A stretch of 64,000 bases of DNA from Ilex aquifolium (GCA_951799425.1 OX637395.1:3386001-3450000); one strand, 5' to 3'. Shown: positions 1 through 11,760, numbered from the stretch's first letter. Notes: generated from the letters alone by a model not told the origin. A program made the numbers and translations.

Positions 1-253
1 AGGTAGCGGGTTTCAATAAATGCTGGGATCCACAGTGAAATCAATTATTGTAATTATCAAGTCTAATTTTTAAATTCATGTAGCATTTTTCTTTCTTGAA
101 TTGTATCCTATATATTTAGAATGAGTTGTAATTAATTCTTTCTTTTTTTGTAAATTGACATATGGTACCAAACTCGATACCCTAGTCTTATACTACGGTT
201 GATAATAAAATGCTCAAAAAATGAAACAAAGATGAGGGAGAGTAGGACTTCAC

Positions 254-3200
254 CTGCTGCTTTTCTGCAAAATGAGAGAAGAACTATCACCACTACGACG
301 CCTGCCACTGCGCCGACGATTATGGCTACTGTTTTTCCTGCTTCATCCTTGCCGGAGGAATCTATATAAACAACAATAGCAAGAGCATTAACAAATATTT
401 CTATGGTATACATAAAGTGAACGATTTTCTATAATGCAGAAAGTTACAATCAATAACAACTATAATACATTAAATTACAAGCCAAGAGGGTCTACTTAGG
501 ATTAATCAAAAAAATTGGGACTAATCTTAATATTTTTTAATCAATCCCAAAATTTTCAATCTCGTTGATAATATTTTATAGACCTTCTTGGATCGTAACC
601 TTATGTAGTAGGTATCGGATTAATACCATAGATTTTTCCTAAACATAGACATGACATTAAACAATGTTGTCACTCCCCTTTACTTGTTCCTTAAAGCTTT
701 GTTTTCATCCTTTTTAGTTTTAATTACTTATTGATTATAAAGGGTCTTTACCAAAGATTGCAGATAATGAACTACAATAATTTAAAGAGTTTTTGCTTTC
801 TTGCAACTATATGGGGGTTGACATGATTACTGTGGGACACTATGCTTTTCTTTTGTTTTAGTACATCTCTCTAGTCCATCAAATGCAACTTTAAAGCAAA
901 TCATGAAACTTATAATGGAAGCACTAAAACCCAACTTTAATATGGATTTTTGACAAACTTAATGATTATAAAATAATGTGATCCAACGCAATTATAACCT
1001 TCAAAGTTAGGGGTGTTCAAAATTCCGCCCACCCAACTGGTTCCGCAATATTCCGACCCTACTCAACCCGATAATTCGACTTTCGCATTTTTTCGACCGA
1101 CTAATGGAAAGTTTTTTAGCATTTCGCAAATATCGGATAGATATAAAGAACACCCATAAAATTTTCGCATTCATACCCGATTTGCATGTATATTTAATTT
1201 TTTAAAAAATAATGTGTGTTATAAAATGATGTTATTGTATTCGTCATAAAACAACATCGTTTAGGAATTATATGACTTGTGATTGTGTTTTATTTATGGT
1301 GTTTTAGACTATTCGAGAACATATTAATCAGATTTATTGTGTTTTCTTTAGTTTTATTAGTTTATTGTGTTAGTTTACATATCTTTATATTATATTTTAA
1401 CAGTCTAGTTATAAAAGTAGACCAAAAATTTGGTAATTGAGTTGTTAAAATGAAAATAACTTATAGTTTGAAAATTTGTGAGGCATTCCGCATTCTTACC
1501 GGACCTTCAGAGCCAATTTTTTGGACGAAATTCGGCGCGGAATATTAACTTCAATCGGGTAAAGTTGACCAAAGAAATAGTCTTCCTTTACTCATCGGCT
1601 CAAAACATAGAATTCAAAAATTCTTACCCGTCGGCTTGGATGAACAACCCTATTCAAAGTTTTCTCTCTGTTTATTTTGTAGTTCGTTGAGGGAAAATGC
1701 TATATTAACCAAATACAATTATAAAAAACAAGAGCTAAATAATGTTTTTAGGTTTAATTTTATCCATTTAAAATTTAAGTTTTACTTATCAGGTCAATTG
1801 TCACATCATTTGGACTCGATTTATCGTCTCATTTTTTTTTCCCAACGTACGTAGCATATAACCCTTCGTTTAGTCTCGGACTGGCAACCACAAAACTAAA
1901 TTAAGACCTCCGCCAAACATCAAAGGTAACTTACAACAAAGCAAAGCAAAAGTAGGGAAAAAGAAAAGAGAAGATTAAAAATGGAAGGGAGAAATGACAA
2001 GACCATATGTGACCAAAAAGAAGCATTAATTAAAGTAGCATCCCCCCAACAACAAGGCTTTATGCTTTATAAAAGAATTAGCTCTTGACCTTTGGGTTTG
2101 AATATTTTTGGAGTGGGTTCTTTTTCTTTGTTTCTCCAGTAAACTAAAGTGGTCAAAATGTTAAAAAAGAATGAAGTTCACATCTTTACCTGTTCACTGG
2201 CCATAGACTTTGTCTTTCGGGTTGGGTTGTTGTTGCTGTCCTTGTAGGTAGTCCTTGTTGGATAGTCTTAACCTATCTCAATTTAGAGTCATGTATCTTA
2301 TCTAGACCGCTGGCAACTTTAGCTAGAGCCACTATAACATTGGGGTCAAATGAGTCCTGCCTTGAACGAAGATGAACAGAGACTCCTTGGGACGTCAAGT
2401 TCGGATCTTGGCCTATACTATCTACCAACAACCTCCTTGCGTGGTTGGAAACTACTCGACTAATTGTGTTTTTCGTGTCAAGTTTGTGACATATTACAAT
2501 TTGTTTAACTTAAATCGGACTTATTAATATATAGTAATGAGTAATTGTATTTATGTTATACATTGTTCAAGCATAATCACACATAATCGTGGTCGTATCA
2601 ACCCATTTACTAAATGAATTTGGTCAGTCAACCCAATTATAATACAACCCATTTAGATTGATTGTATATCCGAAAAATTTGTATATATTTTGTATCAGCT
2701 TGGCGAGTCACGCTAACACTAGCAAAATTGGCAAGGACAAACATTATAAGAATTAGGGTCTTTTGATACAAATTTTTTATTACAGTTGTGTTCACTGTCA
2801 CAAAAAATTTATTTGTTATCTCTAATATTATTTGAGACGGACCATTGTTTTTGAAACTCCACTTATTATGGCGGCATTGGTCGCCAATATAAGTGGAATT
2901 TCAAAAATTCTTTATAACGGCAACGAGTCATCACAAATAATATTTGCGACACCAAATAACTCTTTTGTGACAGCATTATCGTCACAAAATTTTTTTTTTC
3001 TTCAAAATACGTTTTTTTTTGTTGTGATGGTGAACACAACTGTCCCAAAAGACTTGTCCCACAATGTCCTAATTGTTGTAGTGGAGAGGAAAAAATTGTG
3101 ATTTTGGTGGAAACTTTAAGCGGAAAAAGATGAGTATTACCAGAAGAAGCATCATAGTAGCCAGATGCCCAGTACCGAGCATAACACTGCGCCAAGAACA

Positions 3201-3948
3201 CGTCCGATGCCTCAGCAGATCCACACAAACTCTTCAACTTCACAAGAGCCTCAGAAAGACAAGAAGAGCAATCCACTGCACTCAAATCCCCCAAACACTG
3301 TGCAACACCTTCAATCAAACCTGAAGAACTAACCCTAAACCCTATTGCACCCTGCAAATCAGCAAGAACATCGTCTCTTCGCCGAAAAAACTCCGGATCA
3401 TTACTCACACTTCTACTGCACTTTCTGTATCTAAGACCTGTGTCCAGTTTTCCCAGAAAATCTGTGTGCTCAAATCTCACAAAACAACCATCTAATTGCA
3501 GACTAGCCCCATATGTGTAAGGACACACCAACCCAATTTGGCTAACAGCACTTGAAATGCATCTGGAACAGTCAATTGCCTTTAGATCACCTCTACACTG
3601 ATATAACCCAAAAACCGCACTTTCCGGGGATGTAGAAGAACTATCATTTCCAGCAGCAAAGCTGTTATATAAGGCCTGAGATGAATAGCTAACAACTGAA
3701 GATAGTAAAGAGTTGAGGTTGGTTTCAAAGGGTGAGTTGGGTTGGTATTTTTCTTGAGAACAGCCTGCATACATGAAGATGTGAGCTTTGACAAGGTGGC
3801 CATGGTTAGTGAGGAGAGAGAAGAGAAAGAGGAGAGAAGAGAGTCCCAGTCTCAGAGCTAAGATGGGGCTGTGAGTAGAGTGTTGGTGAAGGCTTCCCAA
3901 CATTTTTTGTTTCTTGTTCTTTTCCAATGTGTCATGTTCCTCTCTCAT
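254..3948 (-). CDS. DUF26 plasmodesmata-located protein (PDLP-like), 3' end missing
   Basis: Exon 1 is 3141-3948 and exon 2 is 254-361. The donor at 3140 and acceptor at 362 join in phase 1, giving ...YYDASS-DSSGKDEAGKTVAII. An N-terminal hydrophobic signal peptide follows the second Met (3903), which is the likelier start; the first Met adds a polar 15-residue leader. Two DUF26 repeats each show C-x8-C-x2-C: CRGDLKAIDCSRC (residues 118-130) and CLGDLSAVDCSSC (218-230). Exon 2 encodes one transmembrane helix (VAIIVGAVAGVVVVIVLLSF) and then RKAA. Two ectodomain DUF26 repeats, one helix and a tiny tail is the PDLP layout; known family members sit in plasmodesmal plasma membrane and modulate callose and cell-to-cell traffic. 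Exon 2 ends in a phase-1 donor at 253, so a short last exon must lie below 254 or outside the window. A weak candidate starts at 107 (ten residues, then a stop). Exact PDLP paralogue not assigned. Confidence 0.88.
1008..1652. mobile_element. hAT-like element in the PDLP intron
   Basis: Ends are TAGGGGTGTTCAAAA and, inverted, TAGGGTTGTTCATCC. The flanks are a perfect 8-bp direct repeat TTCAAAGT (1000-1007 and 1653-1660), as expected of hAT transposition. No transposase is visible, so it is non-autonomous. It lies inside the long intron of the PDLP-like gene (362-3140). Confidence 0.8.
2848..2908. repeat. Imperfect palindrome with about 24-bp arms
   Basis: GAAACTCCACTTATTATGGC pairs with the downstream GCCAATATAAGTGGAATTTC with few mismatches and a very short loop. 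The surrounding 2745-3110 has repeated 'gtcacaaaa' words and looks like a degraded transposon in the PDLP intron. The open frames here are not real genes. Confidence 0.5.
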
Positions 3949-4123
3949 TTGATTTTTGTTTTGATGTATTGGCTTCTTGGTGTGATAAAGAATGAGTGAG
4001 AGAGTAGTTGCTTTTGGGGGGTTTTTTTATGCAGTCTTCATGGACCTACTTGTAGATTCTCTAAGTAGATCATCTTGTCCACAAGTTTTTTTCTTTTTTC
4101 AGTACCTTTAGTCATAAAAATTA

Positions 4124-4673
4124 GGGTTAATTGCACTAGAGATCCCCAAAATATGAAATTTGTCTTATTTTGGTCCCTAAAGTTTCAATTGCATCATTTT
4201 GGTCCCTGAAGTATTGAATATATTTTTATATGGTCCCTCATGCAGACAGTGTCTAGATTGCTAATAATTTTTTATCATAAACTTGTCACATGATACTTAA
4301 ATATGGACAAAAAAAAATTTGGATAACTCTTGATCAAATTTCTACTCAAATTTTGGTTAAATACCTATCTAAATTACACAGTTTTTGATCATGAACTATC
4401 CAAATTTTGGTCAAAAGCTACCAATATTACACATTTTTTTGTTAAGAGTTACCCAAATTTTGTTTAAAAGTTATCAAAATTATTTGTTGTCCATATTAAG
4501 CTATTACGTGACAAGTTTATGATAAAAAATTGTTAGCAATCTGAATGTTGTATGTTTGAAGGACCATATAGAAACATATTCAATACTTCAGGAACCAAAA
4601 TGATGCAATTGAAACATTGAGGACCAAAATAAGACAAACCTCATACTTTGGGGACCTCTAATACAATTAACCC
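4124..4673. mobile_element. MULE-type foldback element with 9-bp TSD
   Basis: The element begins GGGTTAATTGCACTAGAG, and its other end, inverted, begins GGGTTAATTGTATTAGAG. The arms stay alignable for well over 130 bp ('ttggtccct...', 'gcatcattttggt'), so it folds back on itself. A perfect 9-bp TSD TAAAAATTA flanks it (4115-4123 and 4674-4682). It has no coding capacity and sits about 175 bp upstream of the PDLP-like start codon, in its promoter region. Confidence 0.85.
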
Positions 4674-5631
4674 TAAAAATTAACAAACAACTTTACTTTC
4701 CAAGAAAGACTAGAAACTCTGTCGAATTGACTATCACAAGCTTGAGCTCAACTCTAGCTAGATTTTAGATATGGGGTTTTAGATTTTTCCTCTTAGGTTT
4801 AGCTCGACTATGCTTGCTTTTGAATTACAAACTCGAACTCAAGCTAAGACTCGAGTAAATTAAAAAAAAAAAAGCCCACTTCCAATGAGACTTGAATTCG
4901 TAATAGTTCAATTTGAAGGTAGGGATACCATTTCGTTATTTTTTGGGCACAAATTACATATTGCATTAGGAACAACACAAGCTCAAGTCTACCGAGCCAA
5001 GTATTATAGTGTTTGGACTCAGGTTACTTATAAATTCGTTTATAATTTGATCATATTCTGTTTTATTTTCTAATAGAAACAAGTTTAGATGAGAGAAAAA
5101 CTAAGTTGAGTCTATGCCAACCCGAGTTACTCAATTCGTTTAACTATACCATTTGGATTATAACACTATAGAGTGATTGCAACAATAACAATTTAGTGGG
5201 TTCGAATATATTCGAGGCAAGGGTGTATCTATAAAAGCATCTAATTCCTACTGCAAATGGTTCAATTTCTTCTTGTAAGCATATTTACATTGAAGAGTTA
5301 TATAGATCCATAAGAGTTCCCACTTGCCTGCCACCACCAATGAAAGCAGCTATATACCAAAACCCAGGTAGATAGGAGGCCATAAAATCAATAAAAAGTT
5401 CGAGATCTTAAATTCGACTCTATGATTTGAAACTATCGATTATGGATGTATAACGATAATTGGTTGAAAGATAGTTTCACCTATACACGATGAGTGATCT
5501 ACCATTAAATGAAATTGTGTAAAATGTAATTGAGAAAATCTAGATCCAAATGGAAGTGGTAACAACATTTTAACTGGCCCAAAAAACTACTTGTTAGCCC
5601 CAAATATATAATTGTGACTGAAATTAAGCTT

Positions 5632-6035
5632 GGCAACGGATCAGATTTGAATCCATATCTCTTTAAAAATTTTGTTATCAAATCCGATCCCTTTACTCTA
5701 TGGATAGAAATATATTAATCCATATCCGAATCCGCTTATAATCGGACATTCGATTCAATTACCCGATTCGATTCATAATGATATTTCACCAAAATTTCAA
5801 CAAATATTCGTTTTTTAATATCAAATATATTTAATCAATATACACATATATTTGTATATTTTATATAATTTATAAATCATATCAAATTTATATATATCTA
5901 TATCCATATCTGATTTAAGATATCTAAATCGGTTTGGATCATATTCAAGTAAACGGATGAAAATATTAGTCTATACTCAATTAAACAGATTCAAATCCAA
6001 TTCGAACTAAAATCCAATTCATTGACAGACCTAAC
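5632..6035. repeat. Degraded TIR element (hAT-like)
   Basis: The ends are loosely inverted ('taagcttggcaacggatcag' against the complement of 'attgacagacctaactta'). The interior is full of 'atccatatccgaatcc' motifs typical of non-autonomous plant hAT repeats. No clean TSD was found. Nothing else is visible from 4683 to 6490 except degraded AT-rich DNA. Confidence 0.4.
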
Positions 6036-6494
6036 TTAAACCCGCTAGATGTTGGACTACAAAGATCTGATCATCCTAAATCATAAGTCACATCGTACCA
6101 CTGGGAGAGATTTGAATCAACCATTTGGACCTAATCTAGTAGCCTTATGAAGCCCGTCTTCAATTATGGGCCTCCAAGCCCATTGACGCTGCCTAAAAGG
6201 AAGTGAGAATTCGAGGTTCCTATTTAGGAGACTTATTGTAATTGGTTTCAAACAACCACATTTTATTATAATATCACCAAATTACTATGGTCTAACCTAA
6301 CCTCTCAAGTCTCAACTATCAATTTTACCTCAATTAAGTCTTTTCTTCCATTTTTATCGTTAGATAATATAAAACCGCGCATGTTTGTGTTCAATCATGT
6401 TCGTATTGTATGTAACTGATTCGTACTAACCCATTAAGAAAGTGCAACCATTTAATTTTATCATGATTCAACTTTATTAAGACCGACAATCGAG

Positions 6495-7140
6495 GCTAGT
6501 GCTACGGTACCAAAAGAAAAAAAAATAATACTTTATCAAAAATTATAATTTTAAATGTCAAGTTATATCTTTTAAAGATAAAATTATAACTAATTGAAAT
6601 TATTTATGATCGATCATAAAATATTTTAATTGATCACGAATAATATTAATCAGTTATAAATTCATTTTTAAAAAATGTAACTTCAGTTTTAGAAGATGTA
6701 ACCTAAGCTTTAAATGTTATTAACTTTTATGATAATCATATTTTTTTTATAATTATAACTTATACCCCAAAAAATTAGGGCAAATTTCACTTTTCATTCT
6801 AAAAGATTTAACAATTCTCACCTTACACTCTTAATGATTAAATTGTTCACATTGCACCCTCAATGTATCAAAAATATTGTAATGTGACTTTTCTGTTAGT
6901 TTTTGTTACTTATTCCGTCAACTTCAATGGGGTAGGTTTTGACGGAATAAATAACAGAAAATAACAGAAGAGTCACATTGCAATACTTTTAATACATTGA
7001 TGGTACAATATAAGAAACCTCATTTTTAAAGGTACAAAGTGAAAAAGTTTAAATTTTTCAGGGTGCAAAGTAAAATTCTCTTAAAAAATAAACTTATCAT
7101 TAAAAATTATAATTTTTGGTACAATAACTTCGTCAATACT
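6495..7140. repeat. MITE, family also at 40200-40440 and 50490-50735
   Basis: The ends contain 'gctacggtaccaaaag' and the inverted 'aaaattataatttttggtac'. The interior shares 'aaaaattataatttt' and the 'atgatcaatcat'-type centre with the other two copies. It is split by the insertion at 6778-7082. Confidence 0.55.
6778..7082. mobile_element. Small MULE-like MITE nested in another MITE
   Basis: Inverted ends (GGGCAAATTTCACTTT against the complement of AAAGTAAAATTCTCTT) and mirrored interiors around 'cacattgcaccctcaatgta' and 'caatacttttaatacattga' mark a 305-bp non-coding element. Flanking 9-mers AAAAAATTA (6769-6777) and AAAAAATAA (7083-7091) fit a MULE TSD with one mismatch. Confidence 0.6.
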
Positions 7141-7394
7141 GAAGTCTTCCTCAACAATTGGAGGTTAGATTAAGCATATTATCAGCCCTTCTATAATACC
7201 CTTGAAGTTGAGACCATATTAGTGACGTCGTTTTGACATAATCCTTCGTAACACTTCAACTTGTAACATCCAACTTAGTGCTCTACAAACATGTAATTAT
7301 TCTCAATTGGACTTTAAAGCCAATGGTCCAGTCCTCATAAGTTGCAATCCTTATCTCCACAGCTGTATAAAATAATGCTACGACAGAAAATTGA

Positions 7395-7770
7395 ATATTA
7401 CATGATTCATTTGATAGACGTATTATAAGAGAATTAAATATTAGATTATATTATTTTTTTAATTGGGCTTAATATTTTATTTGGTAAATAAATTTGATAC
7501 CGTATTAATTTAAAAAACATATACTAATCATATATTTTTTGTATATTTTTTGTACGATAGACATGTATTATGGAAGTATTTTTCCAACTCAAAAGTATTA
7601 TTCCACACATTTATTATTATAACCCCCAACTGATAAAATCAAGTTGTCATCAATATAACAAACACTAATTGCAGATATTTTTATTAATTCAACATTAATA
7701 CGATGAAATAATTATCTAACCAAACAATTGATTGGATTAAATAATTATTATTCAATGTTTATATTGTTAG
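7395..7770. repeat. Dispersed MITE copy, inverse of 63235-63615
   Basis: Words such as 'attaattcaacattaatacg' and 'gatgaaataatt' recur as their reverse complement at 63300-63360. 'tttgataccgtattaattt' matches the complement of 'aaattaatacggtatcaaa' near 63513. No coding potential. Confidence 0.65.
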
Positions 7771-7899
7771 AAATAATGACATGTTTATTTTAAAAAAATC
7801 ATTAAGTATTGAATGAGAAATTGTTAAAGTCTTTGTGACTTTTGAGAGCAATTAAAAATGTGTGAAGTGAATATGACATGAAAGACTACTAATTCAAAA

Positions 7900-8330
7900 T
7901 TGGTGACTTTTGGTTAAAGACATCGATCCAAATAGTGACATATTTTCATAAAGTCATTATTAACACCTTTTGATTAAAACACCATTATAAATAGTCACAA
8001 CTTTTCATAAAGTCACAATTGATATCTCATACACTAAAAGAGAACCTTTCAAATGATTGTACATTTTCTTGGTCAGACCATCCGGTATCAGTAAGTCACA
8101 TTGGGCTCCGACTAATCCGAATTCGAGCCAGGTAGGACCACAAGGGCTACAAAGCTCTCCCTACCGAACGCAGCTGCGTTCTCAAGTCTCGAACCGAGGA
8201 CCTTGGTTAAGTTAGAACAGTCCCTCACCAACTGATCTAACGCTCGGTGGTTATGATTGTACATTTTCATAAAGTCACAATTGATACCTTTTGAACTAAA
8301 AGTTACCAATACATATGGTTACACAATTTA
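7900..8330. repeat. Degenerate tandem repeat interrupted by a SINE
   Basis: The phrase 'ttcataaagtcac' followed by 'aattgata' or 'attaacacctttt' and 'aaa' recurs about four times at roughly 50-70 bp spacing. The SINE at 8069-8252 sits between two units. Confidence 0.5.
8069..8252 (-). mobile_element. tRNA-derived SINE with 16-bp TSD
   Basis: Read on the minus strand, the 5' part has a box A (TAGATCAGTTGG) and a box B (GGTTCGAGACT) about 40 bp apart, as in a tRNA-type Pol III promoter. A tRNA-unrelated body follows. A perfect 16-bp duplication ATGATTGTACATTTTC flanks it (8053-8068 and 8253-8268), the hallmark of target-primed retroposition. It is not a functional tRNA gene because the cloverleaf arms do not pair. 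The open frame across it is spurious. Confidence 0.82.
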
Positions 8331-8877
8331 TGAAGAGCCACTAGTTAGTCTATCAATAAGTGATTCATTGCACTCCCAAAACATACCATTGAACAATTCA
8401 AGAATTACCATCTCATTCTAGTTACCTCAATTATCCAAAATATTGAATTAAGTATTAAGTATTTCTTCTCTCTCTCTGTCTACATATTGATGCAGAAAGA
8501 CATAGAGATAGAGAAGAAAGACTGAATACTTTTATTTCAAGTTCGATTCAACTATAAACACAGAATTGTGTTCGTTGGAGTTTTATAAACACAGAAGTGT
8601 TGCATCTTCAATAATGAAATATGTTCTATCTTGGGAGATAATTGTTTATCAATCTTAAGTATCGAGATGGAGCAAATATGTCTTAAAGAAACTATCATTA
8701 CATATGACTTGAATTATTGTTTTTATTATTAGATTTCTAGATTTTACTATTCGTGTTGTTCTACGTCAATGTAAGTATACTGATTTTGATTTCTTTACAT
8801 TCTGTTTAGATTAGTACATAAATTAGATTTTATACAGTTTAATATAATCTAATTATATACACATTTTCTATAACAAT

Positions 8878-9020
8878 GTTGCGTATTGTCAAATATTAGA
8901 AAAAATTACGTATTATTCTAATATCCTATTTAATCTTATCTTTTATCCATCTGTATTGTATTAGACTGAATTACTTTATTTAATTAATCTATTTCTAATA
9001 CGGCAATCAAACAAGCAACA
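8878..9020. repeat. Small MITE-like inverted repeat
   Basis: GTTGCGTATTGTCAAATATT at the left end resembles the inverted right end (GTTGCTTGTTTGATTGCCGT). About 140 bp, non-coding. No TSD established. Confidence 0.4.
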
Positions 9021-10897
9021 TGTATCCATAATACAATTATATTAATACTTTTTGAAAATCAAAATAAAATGTTGTTTCTAACATCCCATTTTAACAATCT
9101 TCTTGATTACTAACATATCGAAATTCATACCAACTCCTGAAATCACGATTTTTCTTTTTATTACTAGCGATGAATTTTAAATCTCTCGTATTTTTTACAA
9201 TCACACGATCCTTCAATGTTCGTGCTCCATTTTTCTATTACCTTAAAATGCCTTCGAAAGAAGTCACTGTTGGTGAGAGATTGAAGTTATTCATGAATCA
9301 ATGGAAGAAATAGGATATTGTGTGTGAATCCTTATACGTGTGCCAGTTAATGCAGGACAAGGTTTGCGCTCATGCCATTCGAGGTGGCCTAGCCTAACAT
9401 TCATTTGCAAATCCTTTAGTAAAATTGAGACAGGTCAATTTCGGAAATTAATTAATGTATAGATAGTATTGTCTGTCGTACCGTTGATTCTATCTATTCG
9501 TTGAATTTACTTGAACTTTTTTTTTTATATAGGCTCTCTCCCTCTTTTTCCAAGAATTTATGCACTGATCGAATATAAACAAAGATATAAATTCACGCAT
9601 TTTGAGTGTGAATTTTATCGATCGTATAAAATTTTATTTTATCTTATACGTGTAATTTGTATGTGTTTTCCGAATGTTGTCTACATCATAATAACATGGC
9701 TCCAAGGATGTCTCTTTGAAGAATTTTTTATTTTTTATTTTTCAATTTTTGATTCAAAATAAGACTTCCATTTTCCAACATGCTACTCCACTATCTTCTA
9801 ACTTGCACCTAAGTAGTTGAAGGGGTCAAGTTGCATATTTATTTCGACTCTTTTTTTTGTTCACTGATCAAGAGTAATTGAGTCAGTTTACGCGTACTTC
9901 GACTTATTATTTTTTCAGTCTGATCAAAGGCGAGTCATTCACGTCGAAACTAGAGTATTAATGAGAAATAATTTTTTCATGACTATTATGTCCCAAGGAG
10001 TTATCAAATTTATACTCAAGACGTATGAATTTATAGTTCGTCTCTGTTAACTCGCATTATCGTTGCTTGAAAAGAAAATATTTCACCATCTTTCTCTGAA
10101 CTCTTAGAAAAATTAAATTTTAGTTGATACGTCTCATTTGTAGATTTTGTTTTTTATGTAAAATGTGATGGTGTTTCATCCACCCATCAAGTGGAGGTGG
10201 GCACAGGCTGCCTCGCAACACCAGCATCAAATGATGGCTATATAGATTCCTCACTAATTCTTCCAACATTGATGACAATGGCACTTAATGTGGTGACTCA
10301 TTGATTCACGGCAAATTTGCTAAATTTGTCTTTTTTTTTAAGGTGAGTTATCTAAATTTGTCATTTTCCATGAAAATCCCCAAAAACACATAAATCGAGA
10401 AAGACGATTAAAATACAAGTCTAATTTACACCGCATTTACACCGATGATGAATTTTAAATTAATTTCAAAGGATACTTCGAGTAATAATAGAGACGAGTG
10501 GTAATTCAAAACGTTTTAAATTTGAATTTTAACAACCTCTTGATCAGGTCATAAAAAATTTATCCCTCATGAATACCTTAATCTTAGCGTAAATGATCTT
10601 TCTTTGACCAGATCCTAGAAAAAATTAATCGAAATACGTATAAATTGACTCGAACACTCTTTAACTATTGAACCCAAAAAAAAAAAAAATGATTGAGTGG
10701 ATGAAAAAAATCTCTAAATATTTACAACTATGATTTATTAAGGCAATCAAAAAAATCTATTGAATCTCAATACAGGGGTATCACCCAAAAAATATATATA
10801 TATATTGACTAATTAAAAACCTAGATATCACTACCACCATAACTAATCGTGCATTTTCGTCGTCATCATCAATAAAACCATCTAAATTCAAATGGGA
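9021..10897. other. Intergenic DNA, no gene seen
   Basis: AT-rich, with only short chance open frames. A dispersed repeat at about 10545-10695 ('actattgaacccaaaaaaaa' and upstream text) recurs at 61800-61945. A (TA)n run lies at about 10794-10806. Confidence 0.6.
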
Positions 10898-11398
10898 TTA
10901 ATTCCACGTCAGCATTTTTCGGGAATTTTGACCCGCCTTAATCCTGGTCTTGACGCTCTCAAACTCTGAGATCCGACATGGTATGGTAATCCCACCCGGA
11001 TGATCGAACCCATATTCCTCCTCAGCCCCCCTCAGCAAATCCCCAAACAATGGATGATTGAAGTAGATCACAGGGACCAAAATTCTCTCAAAGTCACCGT
11101 CTTTCTGTCCCACATACACCGCCATGTGACCCTTGGGAACGGGAACGTGTTTGTCTTCATCTTGCCCGATCTGCACGTAACCACGGCCCAAACCCGGAGA
11201 GGAACTCTTGGAGCATATGACTTTGGCTTTGGTTCTTAACCGGTGAACCCAGTTGAAGAGTTTGGAAATGGGTCGGATCTTGCGTGTCTGAAGTGAGTCC
11301 AACCGGCGGTACACCGACGGTGATCGGTTTCGCCGGAAGACGCGCGGGAAAAGTGTGGTGACCCGGTGTTTTAGCAAGAAGCCTCGGATCTTTTTCAT
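10898..11398 (-). CDS. SAUR family auxin-responsive protein
   Basis: A complete intronless frame of 166 aa. The basic N-terminal extension (MKKIRGFLLK...RVFRRNR) is followed by the SAUR core at about residues 84-155: VPVPKGHMAVYVGQ, then RILVPVIYFNHPLFGDLL and EEEYGFDHPGGITIPC. These blocks are diagnostic. Best-studied SAURs bind and inhibit PP2C.D phosphatases at the plasma membrane, raising proton-pump activity and cell expansion; the role here is inferred from the family. The long basic N-terminus places it among the longer SAURs (SAUR36-like) rather than the roughly 90-aa clustered type. Lack of introns fits the family. It is a single copy here with no SAUR neighbours. Confidence 0.95.
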   Translation of the reverse strand: MKKIRGFLLKHRVTTLFPRVFRRNRSPSVYRRLDSLQTRKIRPISKLFNWVHRLRTKAKVICSKSSSPGLGRGYVQIGQDEDKHVPVPKGHMAVYVGQKDGDFERILVPVIYFNHPLFGDLLRGAEEEYGFDHPGGITIPCRISEFESVKTRIKAGQNSRKMLTWN

Positions 11399-11760
11399 GG
11401 CTGAGGTTAATTAGAAAGAATATGCAGAAGAATTGCTTTTAGAGAGAGAGAGAGTTTTGAAGAGCTTTGTTCTAAGAAAAAGGCCAAGGGTCAGCAACGG
11501 ACATGGCCAAGCGAAAGAGAGAGAGACAGTTTTCAGAAAGAGAGGTGGGTATATTTGACATGCTGGGTTTTGCCGTTACAATATGAGATTTTCATTCGAA
11601 AAGTTTCCTATCTTCCACTTCACAGCAGTCGAAACGTTTGAAGAGACAGAGAGAGAGAAGCTTTAATGGCGGTGTAGCTGGTGGTGGGTGGTGAAGATGG
11701 GTAGGCTGAGAAACTAAGAAGATGGGTATGGGGGGGCTTATAAAGGAGAGAGGGTTATAG
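11399..11760 (-). promoter_or_regulatory. SAUR upstream region with two AuxRE-like TGTCTC sites
   Basis: Reading toward the gene, TGTCTC occurs at 11523-11528 and 11643-11648 (GAGACA on plus), about 125 and 245 bp before the ATG. A pyrimidine-rich leader (CT tracts at 11442-11455 and 11516-11527) precedes the start. TGTCTC is the classic ARF-binding core, but the GA/CT-rich context makes chance matches likely. Confidence 0.45.

Noticed and set aside
2866..3140. C-terminal extension of the DUF26 frame (GNTHLFPLKVSTK...)
   Set aside because: It reads through a phase-1 GT donor at 3140 into intron repeats. Joining to 361 restores the expected transmembrane exon.
8112..8309. 65-aa minus-strand frame and a possible tRNA gene
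   Set aside because: The region is a SINE with box A, box B and a 16-bp TSD. The tRNA arms do not pair and the frame runs out of the element.
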